A stretch of DNA of 64,000 nt from Terricaulis sp. (GCA_024707365.1 JANPZV010000005.1:372001-436000); one strand, 5' to 3'. Positions 9,688 to 20,584 are shown, numbered from the stretch's first letter. Notes: generated from the letters alone by a model not told the origin. Made by a program: numbers and translations.

Positions 9688-9951
9688 GCTCTGTGCAAAA
9701 CCCGCTTTTCAGCGCCCGCGCGCGTTAACCTTTTCACTTTTTCATAACCAAAAGCAGAAGCACGAATTGTCCACAGCATGTTTGAATTCATAAGTGTTTT
9801 CTCGATCGCGACTGAGCGCGCGGTAGGCTGCGCGCTTTCCTGTGGAACTGTTTGTTAAGCCTATTGGCGAGAATCAGCGAGTGCGTTTAGCAAGGTGGAC
9901 GGGGTTTTCGTCTGCGCGCCGCGAGCGCGTCGGCAAACGGGGTCAAGTTTT

Positions 9952-10917
9952 ATGAACGCGATTGGCAAATCTTCAGCGATCTTCGTGACGCTCTCTGGGC
10001 TGTTCTGGGGCGGCTGGATTCTGGGCGCGCAAACGCCCGAAGGGCAAGAGGCGATCGCCCGCGCCTACGCCGCCTACGCCGAGCAGCAACACACCATCAA
10101 TCAGAACCTGTTCGACAGCACCGCCCTCCGCGCCGTGGTGTGCGGCGGGGTGGAAAGCGCCGAAGCGGCGGAGCAGCGGCCTTGCTTGGCGGTGATCGCC
10201 GCGGGGCGGTTGTTTGTTGTGGACGCAGGCTCCGGCGCCACCAGCGCGCTGACCAAGCGCGGCATCCCGATCGCGCAGCTTGAGGCGGTGCTGCTCACCG
10301 AAGCGCGCCTGCCGCAAACGGCCGATCTTTCGGCGCTCTATGGCGAAAGCGTGCGCGCGGGCGATCCGCTGATGCCGGTGTACGGCCCGGCCGACACCCA
10401 GCGCCTGGTTGAAGGGCTCAACCAAAGCGCGGGTCTGGATGGGGCCGAGCGCGGCTTCCAAGCCTGGGGCCCGACGCCGGAGCCTGGCCGCTCCGTGATC
10501 GTGTTTGAGGGCGACGGGCTCATCGTTTCCGCCTTCACCACCCAGGAAGACGCCTTCAATGGCCGCATCGGCTACCGTTTTGACTATCGCGGCCGCTCCA
10601 TCGTCGTGGGCGGGGACGGGCGCGTTGTCAGCGCCGAGGCGGCGGCGAACGCCGACGTAGTGTTGCAAGGCGCGCAGACCCAGGCGCTCTCGCATCTGCG
10701 GCCCGGCGCGGCGATGACGGCGGCGGAAGTCGCAGCCCAAGCCCGCGCGGCCAATGCCGGCATGGTTGTGCTGACGGGCGCGGAAAACCCGGTGGCCGGC
10801 CGGGTGCAAGTCTCCGAGGCGCGCGCGGCAGGCTTTGATGACGTGGTGGCCGGGCGCGTGGGCATGCTGGTGGAGCTGCCGCTCACCAACCAAGAGATCA
10901 ACGTCCGCCCGCTTTGA
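9952..10917 (+). CDS. metallo-beta-lactamase-fold protein lacking the metal-binding motif
   Basis: 321 residues from ATG 9952; the upstream in-frame start at 9895 adds a charged, non-conserved stretch. A membrane anchor (SAIFVTLSGLFWGGWILG) comes first, then the MBL core: CLAVIAAGRLFVVDAGSGATSAL, QLEAVLLTEARLPQTADL, LMPVYGPADTQRLVEGLN and RIGYRFDYRGRSIVVGGD. Active relatives have the H-x-H-x-D-H motif directly after the LT of the second strand; here that stretch is TEARLPQTADL, with no His. The later VDH segment is TTQED. So the fold is kept and the metal site is lost. Role unknown. About 260 bp of AT-richer DNA precede it and probably hold its promoter and that of murI. It is followed by an intrinsic terminator. 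Confidence 0.8.
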   Translation: MNAIGKSSAIFVTLSGLFWGGWILGAQTPEGQEAIARAYAAYAEQQHTINQNLFDSTALRAVVCGGVESAEAAEQRPCLAVIAAGRLFVVDAGSGATSALTKRGIPIAQLEAVLLTEARLPQTADLSALYGESVRAGDPLMPVYGPADTQRLVEGLNQSAGLDGAERGFQAWGPTPEPGRSVIVFEGDGLIVSAFTTQEDAFNGRIGYRFDYRGRSIVVGGDGRVVSAEAAANADVVLQGAQTQALSHLRPGAAMTAAEVAAQARAANAGMVVLTGAENPVAGRVQVSEARAAGFDDVVAGRVGMLVELPLTNQEINVRPL

Positions 10918-10938
10918 TCGCAGCCAAAGCGCAAGATC

Positions 10939-10966
10939 AGGGGAGCCCGCAAGGCTCCCCTTTTTT
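10939..10966 (+). terminator. rho-independent terminator
   Basis: AGGGGAGCC - CGCAA - GGCTCCCCT followed by a run of T, 22 nt after the stop of the MBL-fold gene. Classic stem, loop and T-tract on the plus strand. Confidence 0.92.
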
Positions 10967-11019
10967 GCGTGTGCGCCCCGCCCTTCGATTCGCCGCATAG
11001 AGGCCCTAGATAGGGGCGC

Positions 11020-11844
11020 ATGCGCTTTGCCTTGTTTCTTGCCGCCTTTTTGGCGTGCGCGGGCCCCGCTTCGGCGGATCGGTTCGCGCTGCGCTACAAT
11101 GGCTGGGCGATGGGCGTGCTGCACATCGGCGAAATCAGCGTGGATGTGGATGTCTCGGAAGAGAGTTACGCGATCCGCACCGAGCTGCGCTCACGCGGGC
11201 TGATGAATTGGTTTGAGCGCACCAATCTCACCGCCGAGGCCGGCGGGCTGATCGATGAGAGCGGAACGGTGCGCTGGCTGCGCTATGATCTCGATCACCA
11301 TTACAGCCGCAAGCACCGGCTGATCGCGCTGCGCCTCGATGAAAGCGGCGCCACGCAAGCGGACATCCAGCCCAATTTCAGCGCCTGGGGCGAGCCGCCA
11401 ACCAATGAAGAGCAACGGCGCATCTCCCGCGATCCTTTGTCCTCTGTCGTGGCCATGGCGATTGACGCGGGACAAACCCAGCGTTGCGCCGGGAGCTACC
11501 CCACGTTCGACGGGCGCTTCCATTACGTGCTGGAATTGAGCGAGGGCGAGCGCGATGCGTTCAGAGGCGGCGGCTATGAGGGCGAGGTGCTGAAATGCAC
11601 CCTCACCTATCGCGCCGTGGCCGGGTTTGAACGCAGCGATGCAGGCCGGCGCCGGCTGCCGCGCGGGGAGATTTGGTTTGCGCTGATGCCCGATACGCGC
11701 TTTGCACCGCCTGTGCGCATCAATCTGCCGCTCTCCGCCGGGGGCGCCAGCGTGCGCCTCAACAGCTTCAACCGCGCGATCGTGAACATCGCCCCGGACG
11801 ATGAACCGGCTCCCGCCGAAACCGAAGAGACGAGAGCACCTTGA
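11020..11844 (+). CDS. DUF3108-domain periplasmic protein
   Basis: 274 residues with a cleavable signal peptide (MRFALFLAAFLACAGPASA). The mature part matches DUF3108: YNGWAMGVLHIGEISVDVDV, YAIRTELRSRGLMNWF, DPLSSVVAMAIDAG and WFALMPDTRFAPPVRINLPLSAG. DUF3108 is a beta-rich envelope protein of unknown function. In this lineage it is often next to rsmB, as here; its TGA overlaps the rsmB start. Confidence 0.82.
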   Translation: MRFALFLAAFLACAGPASADRFALRYNGWAMGVLHIGEISVDVDVSEESYAIRTELRSRGLMNWFERTNLTAEAGGLIDESGTVRWLRYDLDHHYSRKHRLIALRLDESGATQADIQPNFSAWGEPPTNEEQRRISRDPLSSVVAMAIDAGQTQRCAGSYPTFDGRFHYVLELSEGERDAFRGGGYEGEVLKCTLTYRAVAGFERSDAGRRRLPRGEIWFALMPDTRFAPPVRINLPLSAGGASVRLNSFNRAIVNIAPDDEPAPAETEETRAP

Positions 11845-13098
11845 ACCCGCGCCGCGCCGCCACTGAATTGCTTGTCGCCGTTGAAGGCGGGCGGGCGCTG
11901 GATGATGCGCTGGCGCACACGCCGGCGTTTGAAGCGCTGGCCGGGCGCGACCGCGCGTTTGCGCGCGCATTGGCGACAGAGACGCTGCGCTGGCACGGCG
12001 CGCTCGATGCGGTGCTGGGGCGGTTTATGCAAAAGCCGCTGCCCGATAGCGCCGCGCATGCGCGCGCTGCTGCGGCTGGGCGCCGCGCAAGTGCTGGTGC
12101 TGCGCACCCCGGCGCACGCGGCGGTGGGTGAAACGGTGGAAACCGCCAACACGATGCGCGAGGCGCGCGGCTTTGCGAAGCTGATGAACGCGGTGCTGCG
12201 CCGTGTTTCGCGCGAGGGCGATGCGGTGCTGGCCGAATTGCCCGAGGGCGCGCATTTGCCGGCTTGGCTCGTCACCCGCTGGCGCGCCGCTTATGGCGCG
12301 GAAAAAGCCGCCGCCATGGCGATGGCCACGCTCGCCCCCGCGCCGCTGGATTTGAGCGTGAAGGGCGATGCCGAGGGCTGGGCTGAAAAACTCGGCGGGC
12401 GCGTGACGCCGACCGGCAGCGTGCGGCTGCAAGAGTATGAGCGCGTGGAGACGCTGGCCGGCTTTGAGGATGGCGCCTGGTGGGTGCAGGATGCGGCGGC
12501 GGCGTTGCCGGCGACATTGCTGGGCGATGTGGCGGGCAAGCGGGTGCTCGATCTCTGCGCCGCGCCAGGCGGGAAAACGCTGCAGCTGGCGGCGGCGGGC
12601 GCAAAGGTGACGGCGGTGGATAAATCGCCAGCGCGGCTGGCGCGCGTGCGCGAGAATTTGGAGCGGACAAAGCTCAGCGCCGAGGTGATCGCCGCCGATG
12701 CGCTGGAGTTTCGGGCGCCGGCGTTTGACGCGATCCTGCTGGACGCGCCCTGCTCCTCCACCGGCACGCTGCGGCGGCATCCTGACGTGGCCTGGCTGCG
12801 CCGGCCGACGGACATCCGCGCGCTGTCTGAGCTGCAAGCCAAGCTGATCGATGCGGCGGCTGGGCTGCTGAAGCCGGGCGGAACGCTGGTTTACGCCGTC
12901 TGCTCGCTGGAGCCGGAGGAAGGCGAAGGCGCGGTGGCGGGCGCGCTGGCCCGCGGCTGGCGGCGGGCGCCGCTGCCGGAGCTGGCGGGCGTCGGCCCGT
13001 TCACCACCGATGACGGGGACATCCGCACCCTGCCCGCGCAATGGGCGAAAGCCGGCGGCCTCGACGGGTTTTTCGCGGCGCGGCTTACGCGCGGTTAA
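11841..13098 (+). pseudogene. rsmB: 16S rRNA (cytosine-967-C5)-methyltransferase RsmB, frameshifted
   Basis: RsmB methylates C967 of 16S rRNA. It has an N-terminal NusB-like RNA-binding domain and a C-terminal Rossmann methyltransferase. The N-terminal frame (TTG start at 11841: MNPRRAATELLVAVEGGRALDDAL) runs to ~12050. The rest reads in frame +1 from RMRALLRLGAAQVLVL to the stop at 13098. One extra base near 12053 (GCCGCGCATG for GCCCGCATG) explains the break. The catalytic core is intact: LDLCAAPGGKTLQLAA, DAPCSSTGTLRRHPD (proton-abstracting Cys region) and YAVCSLEPEEGE (nucleophilic Cys). Probably a sequence error, since the two halves are undamaged. Confidence 0.88.
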
Positions 13099-13152
13099 GC
13101 ACCCAGCCCCGCTCGCTTGCGCGGGGGCGCGTGCGCGGTTACTCACGGCATT

Positions 13153-13815
13153 ATGGCGCACACACTCATTGCACCTTCGATCTTAGCGGCGGATTTCGCC
13201 AAGCTGGGCGAGGAGGTGCGCGCGGCGGAGGCTGCGGGCGCGGATATGATCCATGTCGATGTGATGGACGGGCATTTCGTGCCCAACATCTCAATTGGCC
13301 CAGCCGTGGTGAAGGCGATCCGCCCGCACAGCAAGCTGCCGTTTGACGTGCATCTGATGATCGCGCCGGTTGATCCTTACATTCAAGCGTTCCGCGATGC
13401 GGGCGCGGACATCATCACCGTGCACCCCGAAGCGGGGCCGCACGTGCATCGCACGCTGCAGGCGATCCGCGCGACGGGCGCGAAGGCGGGCGTTTCGCTC
13501 AATCCCGGCACGCCGGCGGACGTGATCGATCCGATTATCGATCTCGTCGATCTGGTTTTGGTGATGAGCGTCAATCCCGGCTTTGGCGGGCAGAGCTTTA
13601 TTGAAAGCGTGCTGCCGAAGATCAAAGCCGTGCGCAAAAAGATCGACGCGAGCGGACGCGAGATCATTCTGGAGGTCGATGGCGGCGTGAACGCGAACAC
13701 CGCGCCGGCGGTGATCGAAGCGGGCGCAACCGCGCTGGTGGCGGGCACCGCCGTCTATGGCGGCGATGCAAGCGCGTACGCAGAGAACATCGCGCGATTG
13801 AGAAACCCGCACTGA
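13153..13815 (+). CDS. rpe: ribulose-phosphate 3-epimerase
   Basis: 220 residues, (beta/alpha)8 barrel; converts ribulose-5-P and xylulose-5-P in the pentose phosphate pathway. Motifs: [37 protein letters not shown] (catalytic Asp and metal His), [24 protein letters not shown] and [13 protein letters not shown] (second catalytic Asp). ATG at 13153 preferred to the upstream start at 13117. The heparinase-like gene follows after 1 nt. Confidence 0.97.
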   Translation: MAHTLIAPSILAADFAKLGEEVRAAEAAGADMIHVDVMDGHFVPNISIGPAVVKAIRPHSKLPFDVHLMIAPVDPYIQAFRDAGADIITVHPEAGPHVHRTLQAIRATGAKAGVSLNPGTPADVIDPIIDLVDLVLVMSVNPGFGGQSFIESVLPKIKAVRKKIDASGREIILEVDGGVNANTAPAVIEAGATALVAGTAVYGGDASAYAENIARLRNPH

Positions 13816-13816
13816 G

Positions 13817-15490
13817 ATGTCCGCGGCCGCCGCCCCCCAACGGCCGCAACGGCCAAGCCCGGTAAGCGAGCCGTGGCGGGCGAACCCGTTTCATCGCATG
13901 CGCCTGGGCGATTCCACGCCAGATCGCGTGAGCGCATACGGCGCCGATCCGCGCGTGGGCGATGCCGAGCGCGGGCGTGAAATCGGGCGCGGGCATTGGC
14001 GCATCGGCGCCGAGCGCATTGTGGATCAGCCGATCCCCTGGCGCGCCAAGCACCCTTCCCGGCATTTCACCGCGCGGCTGCATGCGTTTTCATGGCTGGT
14101 CGATCTCGCGGCGGTGGGGCCTTCGGCGCATGCGCGCATCGCGGAATTGATTGACGCCTGGATCGCTGCGTTTGGCGAATGGGATGAGCTGGCGTGGGAT
14201 CCTGAGCTGACGGCCGAGCGCCTGTTTGCCTGGCTGTGCTGGGGCCGGCCCGCGTTTGAGCAAGGCGATCCGGCGGCGCGCGCGGCGCTGCTGCGATCAG
14301 CGGCGCGGCAGGCGCGGCTGTTGATGGCCGCGCAAAGCGAATTGAGCGAACGGCATCTGGGCTCAATCAAAGCTGGCGCGGCTTTGGTGCTGGCCGGCGC
14401 TGCGGGCTTTCCCGAAGCGGAGCGCTTGGCCGAGCAAGGCGAGGAAATGCTGCTGGAGGCGTGCGCCAAGCAATTTTTCCCCGATGGCGGCCATTTTTCG
14501 CGCGCGCCCGAAGCGTGCGCGGAGGCTCTGTATGACATGCTGACCGCGCGCGCCGCGCTGGCCGAGCCCGCGCCGCTCTATGACGAAACACTGCCGAAGT
14601 TGGCCAACATGGTGCGCATGCTGCGCCTGGGCGATGGCGCCCTGGCGTGCTTTCACGGCGGCTCCGAAGGCGGCGCGGCTTCGATCGACGCGGCGCTGGC
14701 GCGCGTCAGCGGCGGGGAGCGATTTTTTCAGTTCGCGCAGCACACCGCCTATCAGCGCATCGAAGCGGGCGACATGCGCGTGCTCATGGATGTGGGCGCG
14801 GCCCCGCCGCTCTCCTATTCCGAGCGCGCGCATGCGAGCGCGCTCGCGTTTGAGCTTTCGAGCGGGACCGAGCGCCTGATCGTGAACGTGGGCGCCGCGC
14901 GCGAATTGGAGCCCGCTGCACGCGTTGCCGCGCGCGCGACCAATGGGCACTCCACGCTGGCTTTGGCCGATGCGCTTTCGGCGCATTTGGAAGAGCCCCG
15001 GCGCGGCAAAGGCCCAGCGCGGCTTTCAGGACCGAACCTTGATGACGTACGCCGCGCTTCGGATGAAAGCGGCGTGACCGTGCAGGGCCGGCATGACGGC
15101 TACAAGGATAAGTTCGGCCTGCTGCATCGGCGCTATGTGTTCATTGACCATGCGGGCACGAACTTGCGCGGCATCGATGAATTGATCCGGCCGATGAAGC
15201 TGAAAAGCGCCGCGCCCAAGCAATTTATCCCCTTCACCGCGCGCTTTCACCTGCACCCTTCGGTGCGCGCGCGGCTGATCGAGCGGCAAGTGGCGCTTTT
15301 GGAAACGCCGGGCGGGCAGCGCTGGCGGCTGCGCACCGATGCGCCCAACATCGAAATCGCGCCCTCGATCTATTGGGGCGGCGCCAATCCGCGCGAGAGT
15401 TTGCAGATCGTGCTTTCCGGCGAGGCTGATCCGATGGGGCATGGGCTTGCGCCGCCGAACCGGATCAGGTGGGCGCTTTCGCGGGGGTGA
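13817..15490 (+). CDS. heparinase II/III family protein
   Basis: 557 residues. The N-terminal half is an (alpha/alpha) toroid with the family pattern HAFSWLVDLAA, WDPELTAERLFAWLCWG, ERHLGSIKAGAALVLAGAAG and DGGHFSRAPE. The C-terminal half is beta-rich heparinase_II_III: VLMDVGAAPP, ATNGHSTLALAD and GLLHRRYVFID. Such proteins between rpe and purH are common in Caulobacterales-like genomes. They lack a signal peptide here, so the substrate may be an intracellular or wall-derived uronate polymer; the true activity is unknown. Confidence 0.85.
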   Translation: MSAAAAPQRPQRPSPVSEPWRANPFHRMRLGDSTPDRVSAYGADPRVGDAERGREIGRGHWRIGAERIVDQPIPWRAKHPSRHFTARLHAFSWLVDLAAVGPSAHARIAELIDAWIAAFGEWDELAWDPELTAERLFAWLCWGRPAFEQGDPAARAALLRSAARQARLLMAAQSELSERHLGSIKAGAALVLAGAAGFPEAERLAEQGEEMLLEACAKQFFPDGGHFSRAPEACAEALYDMLTARAALAEPAPLYDETLPKLANMVRMLRLGDGALACFHGGSEGGAASIDAALARVSGGERFFQFAQHTAYQRIEAGDMRVLMDVGAAPPLSYSERAHASALAFELSSGTERLIVNVGAARELEPAARVAARATNGHSTLALADALSAHLEEPRRGKGPARLSGPNLDDVRRASDESGVTVQGRHDGYKDKFGLLHRRYVFIDHAGTNLRGIDELIRPMKLKSAAPKQFIPFTARFHLHPSVRARLIERQVALLETPGGQRWRLRTDAPNIEIAPSIYWGGANPRESLQIVLSGEADPMGHGLAPPNRIRWALSRG

Positions 15491-15511
15491 GCGCCGGATC
15501 GGTGCGACCAC

Positions 15512-15539
15512 TTGACATTTGTAGCCAATAAGCTACATT
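15512..15539 (+). promoter_or_regulatory. promoter with overlapping palindromic operator for the toxin-antitoxin pair
   Basis: TTGACA (15512-15517), 16-nt spacer, TACATT (15534-15539). An inverted repeat TGTAGC-caataa-GCTACA (15520-15537) lies in the spacer and over the -10, the usual place for antitoxin autorepression. The toxin ATG at 15545 is only 6 nt past the -10, where transcription would start, so the mRNA may be leaderless. Confidence 0.72.
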
Positions 15540-15544
15540 TCTGC

Positions 15545-15859
15545 ATGCCGACGATCATCAAGTCCGACGCGTTCGCACATTGGATCGATCATCTTCGCGA
15601 CCGCGCCGGCGCCGCCCAGGTGCTGCGCCGCCTAGCCCGCTTAGAGCGCGGCAATCCGGGCAATGTCGCGCCCGTCGGTGAAGGCTTGAGTGAGATGAAG
15701 ATCGATTTCGGGCCAGGTTATCGGGTCTATTTTGGACAACGCGGGGAAGAATTGGTGATCATTCTCGGCGGCGGCGACAAGTCCAGCCAGGAGCGGGACA
15801 TCAAAGCGGCCAAGAAACTCTGGAGCGAATGGAAGGAGCAAATCGATGACAAAATCTAA
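15545..15859 (+). CDS. RelE/HigB-like toxin of a type II toxin-antitoxin system
   Basis: 104 residues from ATG 15545 (MPTIIKSDAFAHWIDHL); the track's upstream start lies in the promoter. It matches the 'addiction module killer protein' subgroup of RelE/ParE toxins: RLARLERGNPGNVAPVGEGLSEMKIDFGPGYRVYF and IILGGGDKSSQERDIKAA. These toxins cleave mRNA at the ribosome. The toxin comes first and overlaps the antitoxin by 14 nt, the higBA order. The pair is inserted between two genes that are normally adjacent in related genomes. Confidence 0.88.
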   Translation: MPTIIKSDAFAHWIDHLRDRAGAAQVLRRLARLERGNPGNVAPVGEGLSEMKIDFGPGYRVYFGQRGEELVIILGGGDKSSQERDIKAAKKLWSEWKEQIDDKI

Positions 15860-16133
15860 GTTCTCCGCCTTCGACGCGGCCGACCACATCAAGACGCCGG
15901 ATGATGCGGCGCTTTATCTCGACGCCGTATTGGCGGATGGCGATGCAAACGAAATCGCCGAAGCGCTTGGCGTGGTCGCACGCTCCCAAGGCATGGCCAC
16001 AATCGCGGCGGAAAGCGGATTTTCGCGCGAAACGCTTTATCGCACGCTCAGCGACGCCGGAAACCCAAGACTAGCGACACTTCTTGGCGTCTTGCGCGCT
16101 ATGGGGCTTCGTCTTTCCGTCGCGGCGGCATAG
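15846..16133 (+). CDS. HigA-like antitoxin (addiction module antidote protein)
   Basis: 95 residues. The C-terminal half is a helix-turn-helix: [42 protein letters not shown]. The N-terminal [25 protein letters not shown] is typical of the antidote subgroup paired with the preceding toxin. It should neutralise the toxin and repress the palindrome upstream. Confidence 0.88.
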   Translation: MTKSKFSAFDAADHIKTPDDAALYLDAVLADGDANEIAEALGVVARSQGMATIAAESGFSRETLYRTLSDAGNPRLATLLGVLRAMGLRLSVAAA

Positions 16134-16198
16134 ATGCGTCAGGGAAGCGCGGCGCGCCGGACTCCGCTTTTGCCGGAGAATCCCCTAAAAGCGCGGCC

Positions 16199-17776
16199 AT
16201 GACAGATATCCTCCCCCTCCGCCGCGCGCTGATTTCCGTTTCCGACAAAACTGGGTTGATCGAGCACGCCAGGGCGCTCTCCGAGCTGGGCGCGGCGCTG
16301 GTTTCCACCGGGGGCACGCAGAAGGCGATCGCGGATGCGGGGCTCAAAGTGGCGGATGTGAGCGCCGTCACCGGGTTTCCGGAAATGATGGATGGGCGGG
16401 TGAAAACGCTGCACCCGAAAGTGCATGGCGGCCTGCTCGCGCTGCGCGACAATGCAGAGCACGCGGCGGCGCTGAAACAGCACGGCATCGAAGCGTTCGA
16501 TGTGCTTTACGTGAACCTCTATCCGTTCGAGGCCACGGTGGCGCGTGGGGCGGATTTCGAGACCTGCATCGAGAATATCGATATTGGCGGCCCGGCCATG
16601 ATCCGCGCGGCGGCGAAGAATTACGGCTTCATCGCTGTGGCGACAGACGCGGAAGATATGGAAGCGATCCTGGCCGAAGCCAAAGCGCATGGCGGGACTT
16701 CGCTTGCGCTGCGCAAGAAGCTCTCGGCCAAGGCGTTCGCGCGCACAGGCGCGTATGATGCGGCAATCTCGGCCTGGTACGCCGCGCAGATTGACGAAAG
16801 CGCGCCGACCTGGCGCGCGTTTGGCGGCAAGCTGAAGCAAACTTTGCGCTATGGCGAGAATAGCCATCAGGGAGCGGCGTTCTACACCAATGGCGAACAG
16901 CGCTTTGGCGTGGCCACGGCCAAGCAGCTGCAAGGCAAAGAACTGAGCTACAATAATCTGAATGATACGGACGCTGCGTTTGAGCTGGCGGCTGAGTTTG
17001 AGCAGCCGGCGGCAGCGATCATCAAGCACGCCAATCCCTGCGGCGTGGCGATTGGCGCGGATTTGAGCGAGGCCTATGCGCGCGCGCTGGAATGCGATCC
17101 GGTTTCGGCGTTTGGCGGCATCATTGCGGTGAACCGCAAGCTGGATAAGGCCGCCGCCGAGCGGATGATCGAGATTTTCACCGAAGTGGTGATCGCGCCT
17201 GATGCGGATGAAGATGCAATCGCGGTGTTCGCCAAGAAGAAAAACCTGCGCTTGCTGGTGACGGGCGGCATGCCCGACCCGGCGCAGAAGGCGCTGACGT
17301 ATAAAACGCTTGCCGGCGGCTTCTTGGTGCAAGACCGCGACATCGGCCATATCAAAGCGTCGGATTTGAAGGTGGTGACGAAGATCGCCCCCAGCGAAGC
17401 GCAGCTGCGCGATCTTTTGTTTGCGTTCACCGTCGCCAAGCACGTGAAATCCAACGCGATCGTCTATGCGCGCGACGGGCAAACCGCCGGCATCGGCGCA
17501 GGCCAGATGAACCGGCGCGACAGCGCGCGGATCGCGGCGCTGCGCGCCAAGGAAGCGGCGGAGATGGCGAAGAAGCCCGGCTCACTGGCCTATGGCGCGG
17601 CGTGCGCGTCAGATGCGTTCTTCCCCTTCCCGGATGGCTTGCTGCAAGCGGTGGAAGCGGGCGCGACCAGCGTGATCCAGCCGGGCGGCTCAATCCGCGA
17701 CGACGAGGTGATCAAGGCGGCCGATGAAGCGGGCATCGCCATGGTGTTCACCGGGATGCGGCATTTCCGGCACTAA
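16199..17776 (+). CDS. purH: bifunctional AICAR transformylase / IMP cyclohydrolase
   Basis: 525 residues. Catalyses the last two steps of IMP synthesis. The N-terminal IMP cyclohydrolase domain (residues ~1-200) shows [24 protein letters not shown] and [15 protein letters not shown]. The C-terminal transformylase shows [25 protein letters not shown] (catalytic Lys-His), [21 protein letters not shown] and [13 protein letters not shown]. Complete and intact. An IS110 element lies about 125 bp downstream in a palindromic repeat. Confidence 0.97.
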   Translation: MTDILPLRRALISVSDKTGLIEHARALSELGAALVSTGGTQKAIADAGLKVADVSAVTGFPEMMDGRVKTLHPKVHGGLLALRDNAEHAAALKQHGIEAFDVLYVNLYPFEATVARGADFETCIENIDIGGPAMIRAAAKNYGFIAVATDAEDMEAILAEAKAHGGTSLALRKKLSAKAFARTGAYDAAISAWYAAQIDESAPTWRAFGGKLKQTLRYGENSHQGAAFYTNGEQRFGVATAKQLQGKELSYNNLNDTDAAFELAAEFEQPAAAIIKHANPCGVAIGADLSEAYARALECDPVSAFGGIIAVNRKLDKAAAERMIEIFTEVVIAPDADEDAIAVFAKKKNLRLLVTGGMPDPAQKALTYKTLAGGFLVQDRDIGHIKASDLKVVTKIAPSEAQLRDLLFAFTVAKHVKSNAIVYARDGQTAGIGAGQMNRRDSARIAALRAKEAAEMAKKPGSLAYGAACASDAFFPFPDGLLQAVEAGATSVIQPGGSIRDDEVIKAADEAGIAMVFTGMRHFRH

Positions 17777-19027
<1,251 letters not shown>

Positions 19028-19029
<2 letters not shown>

Positions 19030-19048
19030 CCCCCTCGCGGGGAGGGAC
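19028..19048. repeat. palindromic repeat, right part beyond the IS
   Basis: CTCCCCCTCGCGGGGAGGGAC continues the palindrome broken at 17901 (CACCCT + CCCCCTCGCGG). It mirrors CCTCCCCGCGAGGGGAGGG at 17786-17804. Confidence 0.7.
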
Positions 19049-19052
19049 AAAG

Positions 19053-19706
19053 CTAACTCCCCAACGCCCCCTCAATCGCTGTGCGCACTTCTTCGCTTGT
19101 CGGCTCGGTGCGCGTTGAGAACGCGGCGAGGATGCGGCCGTCGCGGCCGATGAGGAGTTTGTGGAAGTTCCAGCCGGGCACGGCGCTATCGCCAAGCTGC
19201 GCTTCGGCCCAGGCGTAGAAGGGATGGCGATCGGCGCCGATCACTTCGGTTTTGCCAGCCATCGGGAAAGTGACGCCGTAATTCAGCGTGCAGAATTCCT
19301 GAATATCCTCGACGCTGCCGGCTTCCTGGTTGTTGAAATTGTTGGACGGCACGCCCAGCACCTCAAAGCCGCGCGCATTGTACTCGCTGAAAATCTGCTG
19401 CAGCCCTTCATATTGCGGGGTGAAGCCGCAGGCGCTGGCGGTGTTGACCACGAGCAGCACCTCGCCATTGAAGGCGCTGAGCGGCACGCGCTCTGTCCAG
19501 AGGCCGGTGAACTCGAATTGATAAGCGCTGGCCGGATCGGTGCTGGCCGCGTCCGCCTCGGCGAAGCGCGCTTCGTGCTGGGCGACGGCGGCGGCGACGG
19601 CGGCTTGGCGCTCCTCGGCCACATCGGCGGTGGGCGGCTCAGGCGCGCGGCTACAGGCGGCGAGCGTGAGCAAAGCTGCGGCGGCCAATTGTACGGCGAT
19701 TTTCAT
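19053..19706 (-). CDS. glutathione peroxidase family lipoprotein
   Basis: 217 residues. A lipoprotein signal (MKIAVQLAAAALLTLAAC, lipobox Cys at 18) is followed by a short linker and a thioredoxin-fold peroxidase. Family motifs: LLVVNTASACGFTPQYEGLQ (peroxidatic Cys), VLGVPSNNFNNQEAGS (Gln of the triad; the usual GPSNQFG is altered here) and PGWNFHKLLIGRDG (Trp). It should reduce hydroperoxides at the inner or outer membrane, probably with thioredoxin as donor. Unusual in being lipid-anchored. Divergent from the hydrolase gene 18 bp away. Confidence 0.9.
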   Translation of the reverse strand: MKIAVQLAAAALLTLAACSRAPEPPTADVAEERQAAVAAAVAQHEARFAEADAASTDPASAYQFEFTGLWTERVPLSAFNGEVLLVVNTASACGFTPQYEGLQQIFSEYNARGFEVLGVPSNNFNNQEAGSVEDIQEFCTLNYGVTFPMAGKTEVIGADRHPFYAWAEAQLGDSAVPGWNFHKLLIGRDGRILAAFSTRTEPTSEEVRTAIEGALGS

Positions 19707-19723
19707 GGCCCTATCCCTTCCCG

Positions 19724-20584
19724 ATGCGGCAAGCTTTGAGCATGGCCCAACGGGGCGGGCGCCCGCAAGCGCGGCGTGGCTTGCGCTTGGCGTGGCTGGC
19801 CGCCATCCTCACTTTTTTCGCCGCCATGCCCGCCGCCGCCGAACCCCTTGAGCAGCGCATCAATGCGCTTGCGCCGCACCTGACGGTGACGCAGCCAGCG
19901 GGCGAAGGGCCGTTCCCGGTGCTGTTCATGCTGCATGGTTGCGGCGGGCCAAGGCCATTTCTGGAGGAGATGACGGAGGTGGCCGCCGCGGCCGGCGCGG
20001 TGGTGGTGAACATCAATTCCTACGGGCATCGCCGCATAGGCCAGATGCGCGCCTACGCCACCGTGTGCACCGGGGCGCAATTGCATGGGCGCGAACGCGC
20101 GGGCGATCTCTATGCGGCGATGGCCTGGGCGCGGCGGCAAGCTTGGGCGGACGGCCAGCGCTTCGCCGCGATCGGCTGGAGCCATGGCGGCTGGACGATC
20201 CTGGATGCGCTCTCCCTGCGCAGCGGGCCGGAGATGGCGCGGGCGACGGGGCTTGAAGGCTTGGCCGATGAGCCGCTTGAAGGTCTGGCCGCCACGATGG
20301 TGGTTTATCCTTATACGGGCGTGGGCTCACTGGTGGGCCGGCGGCCATGGCGCATCGCGCCACGCGCGAGCGCCATTGTGGCGGAGAATGATTACATCGT
20401 TGGCGATGCGCGCCGCGCGCTTGAGCGCCAGCGCGGACGCGGCGCGCCGCTCAAGATCGAGCTTTTTGAAGGCGCCACGCACGCGTTTGAAGATGCGCAC
20501 GCGCACGATCTGCGCGTGCGCTTCCACCCCGCCCACACCGCGCGCGAGCATGACATGCTGCGCGCGATGATCGCGGGGCTTTAG
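19724..20584 (+). CDS. dienelactone hydrolase-like alpha/beta hydrolase, exported
   Basis: 286 residues, or 280 if ATG 19742 is used. A signal peptide (RLAWLAAILTFFAAMPAAA) precedes an alpha/beta-hydrolase core: PFPVLFMLHGCGGP (oxyanion region), the nucleophile elbow AAIGWSHGGWTI (Ser) and the catalytic His in EGATHAFED. Substrate unknown. Its TAG overlaps the TAA of the convergent glutamate dehydrogenase gene. Confidence 0.85.
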   Translation: MRQALSMAQRGGRPQARRGLRLAWLAAILTFFAAMPAAAEPLEQRINALAPHLTVTQPAGEGPFPVLFMLHGCGGPRPFLEEMTEVAAAAGAVVVNINSYGHRRIGQMRAYATVCTGAQLHGRERAGDLYAAMAWARRQAWADGQRFAAIGWSHGGWTILDALSLRSGPEMARATGLEGLADEPLEGLAATMVVYPYTGVGSLVGRRPWRIAPRASAIVAENDYIVGDARRALERQRGRGAPLKIELFEGATHAFEDAHAHDLRVRFHPAHTAREHDMLRAMIAGL

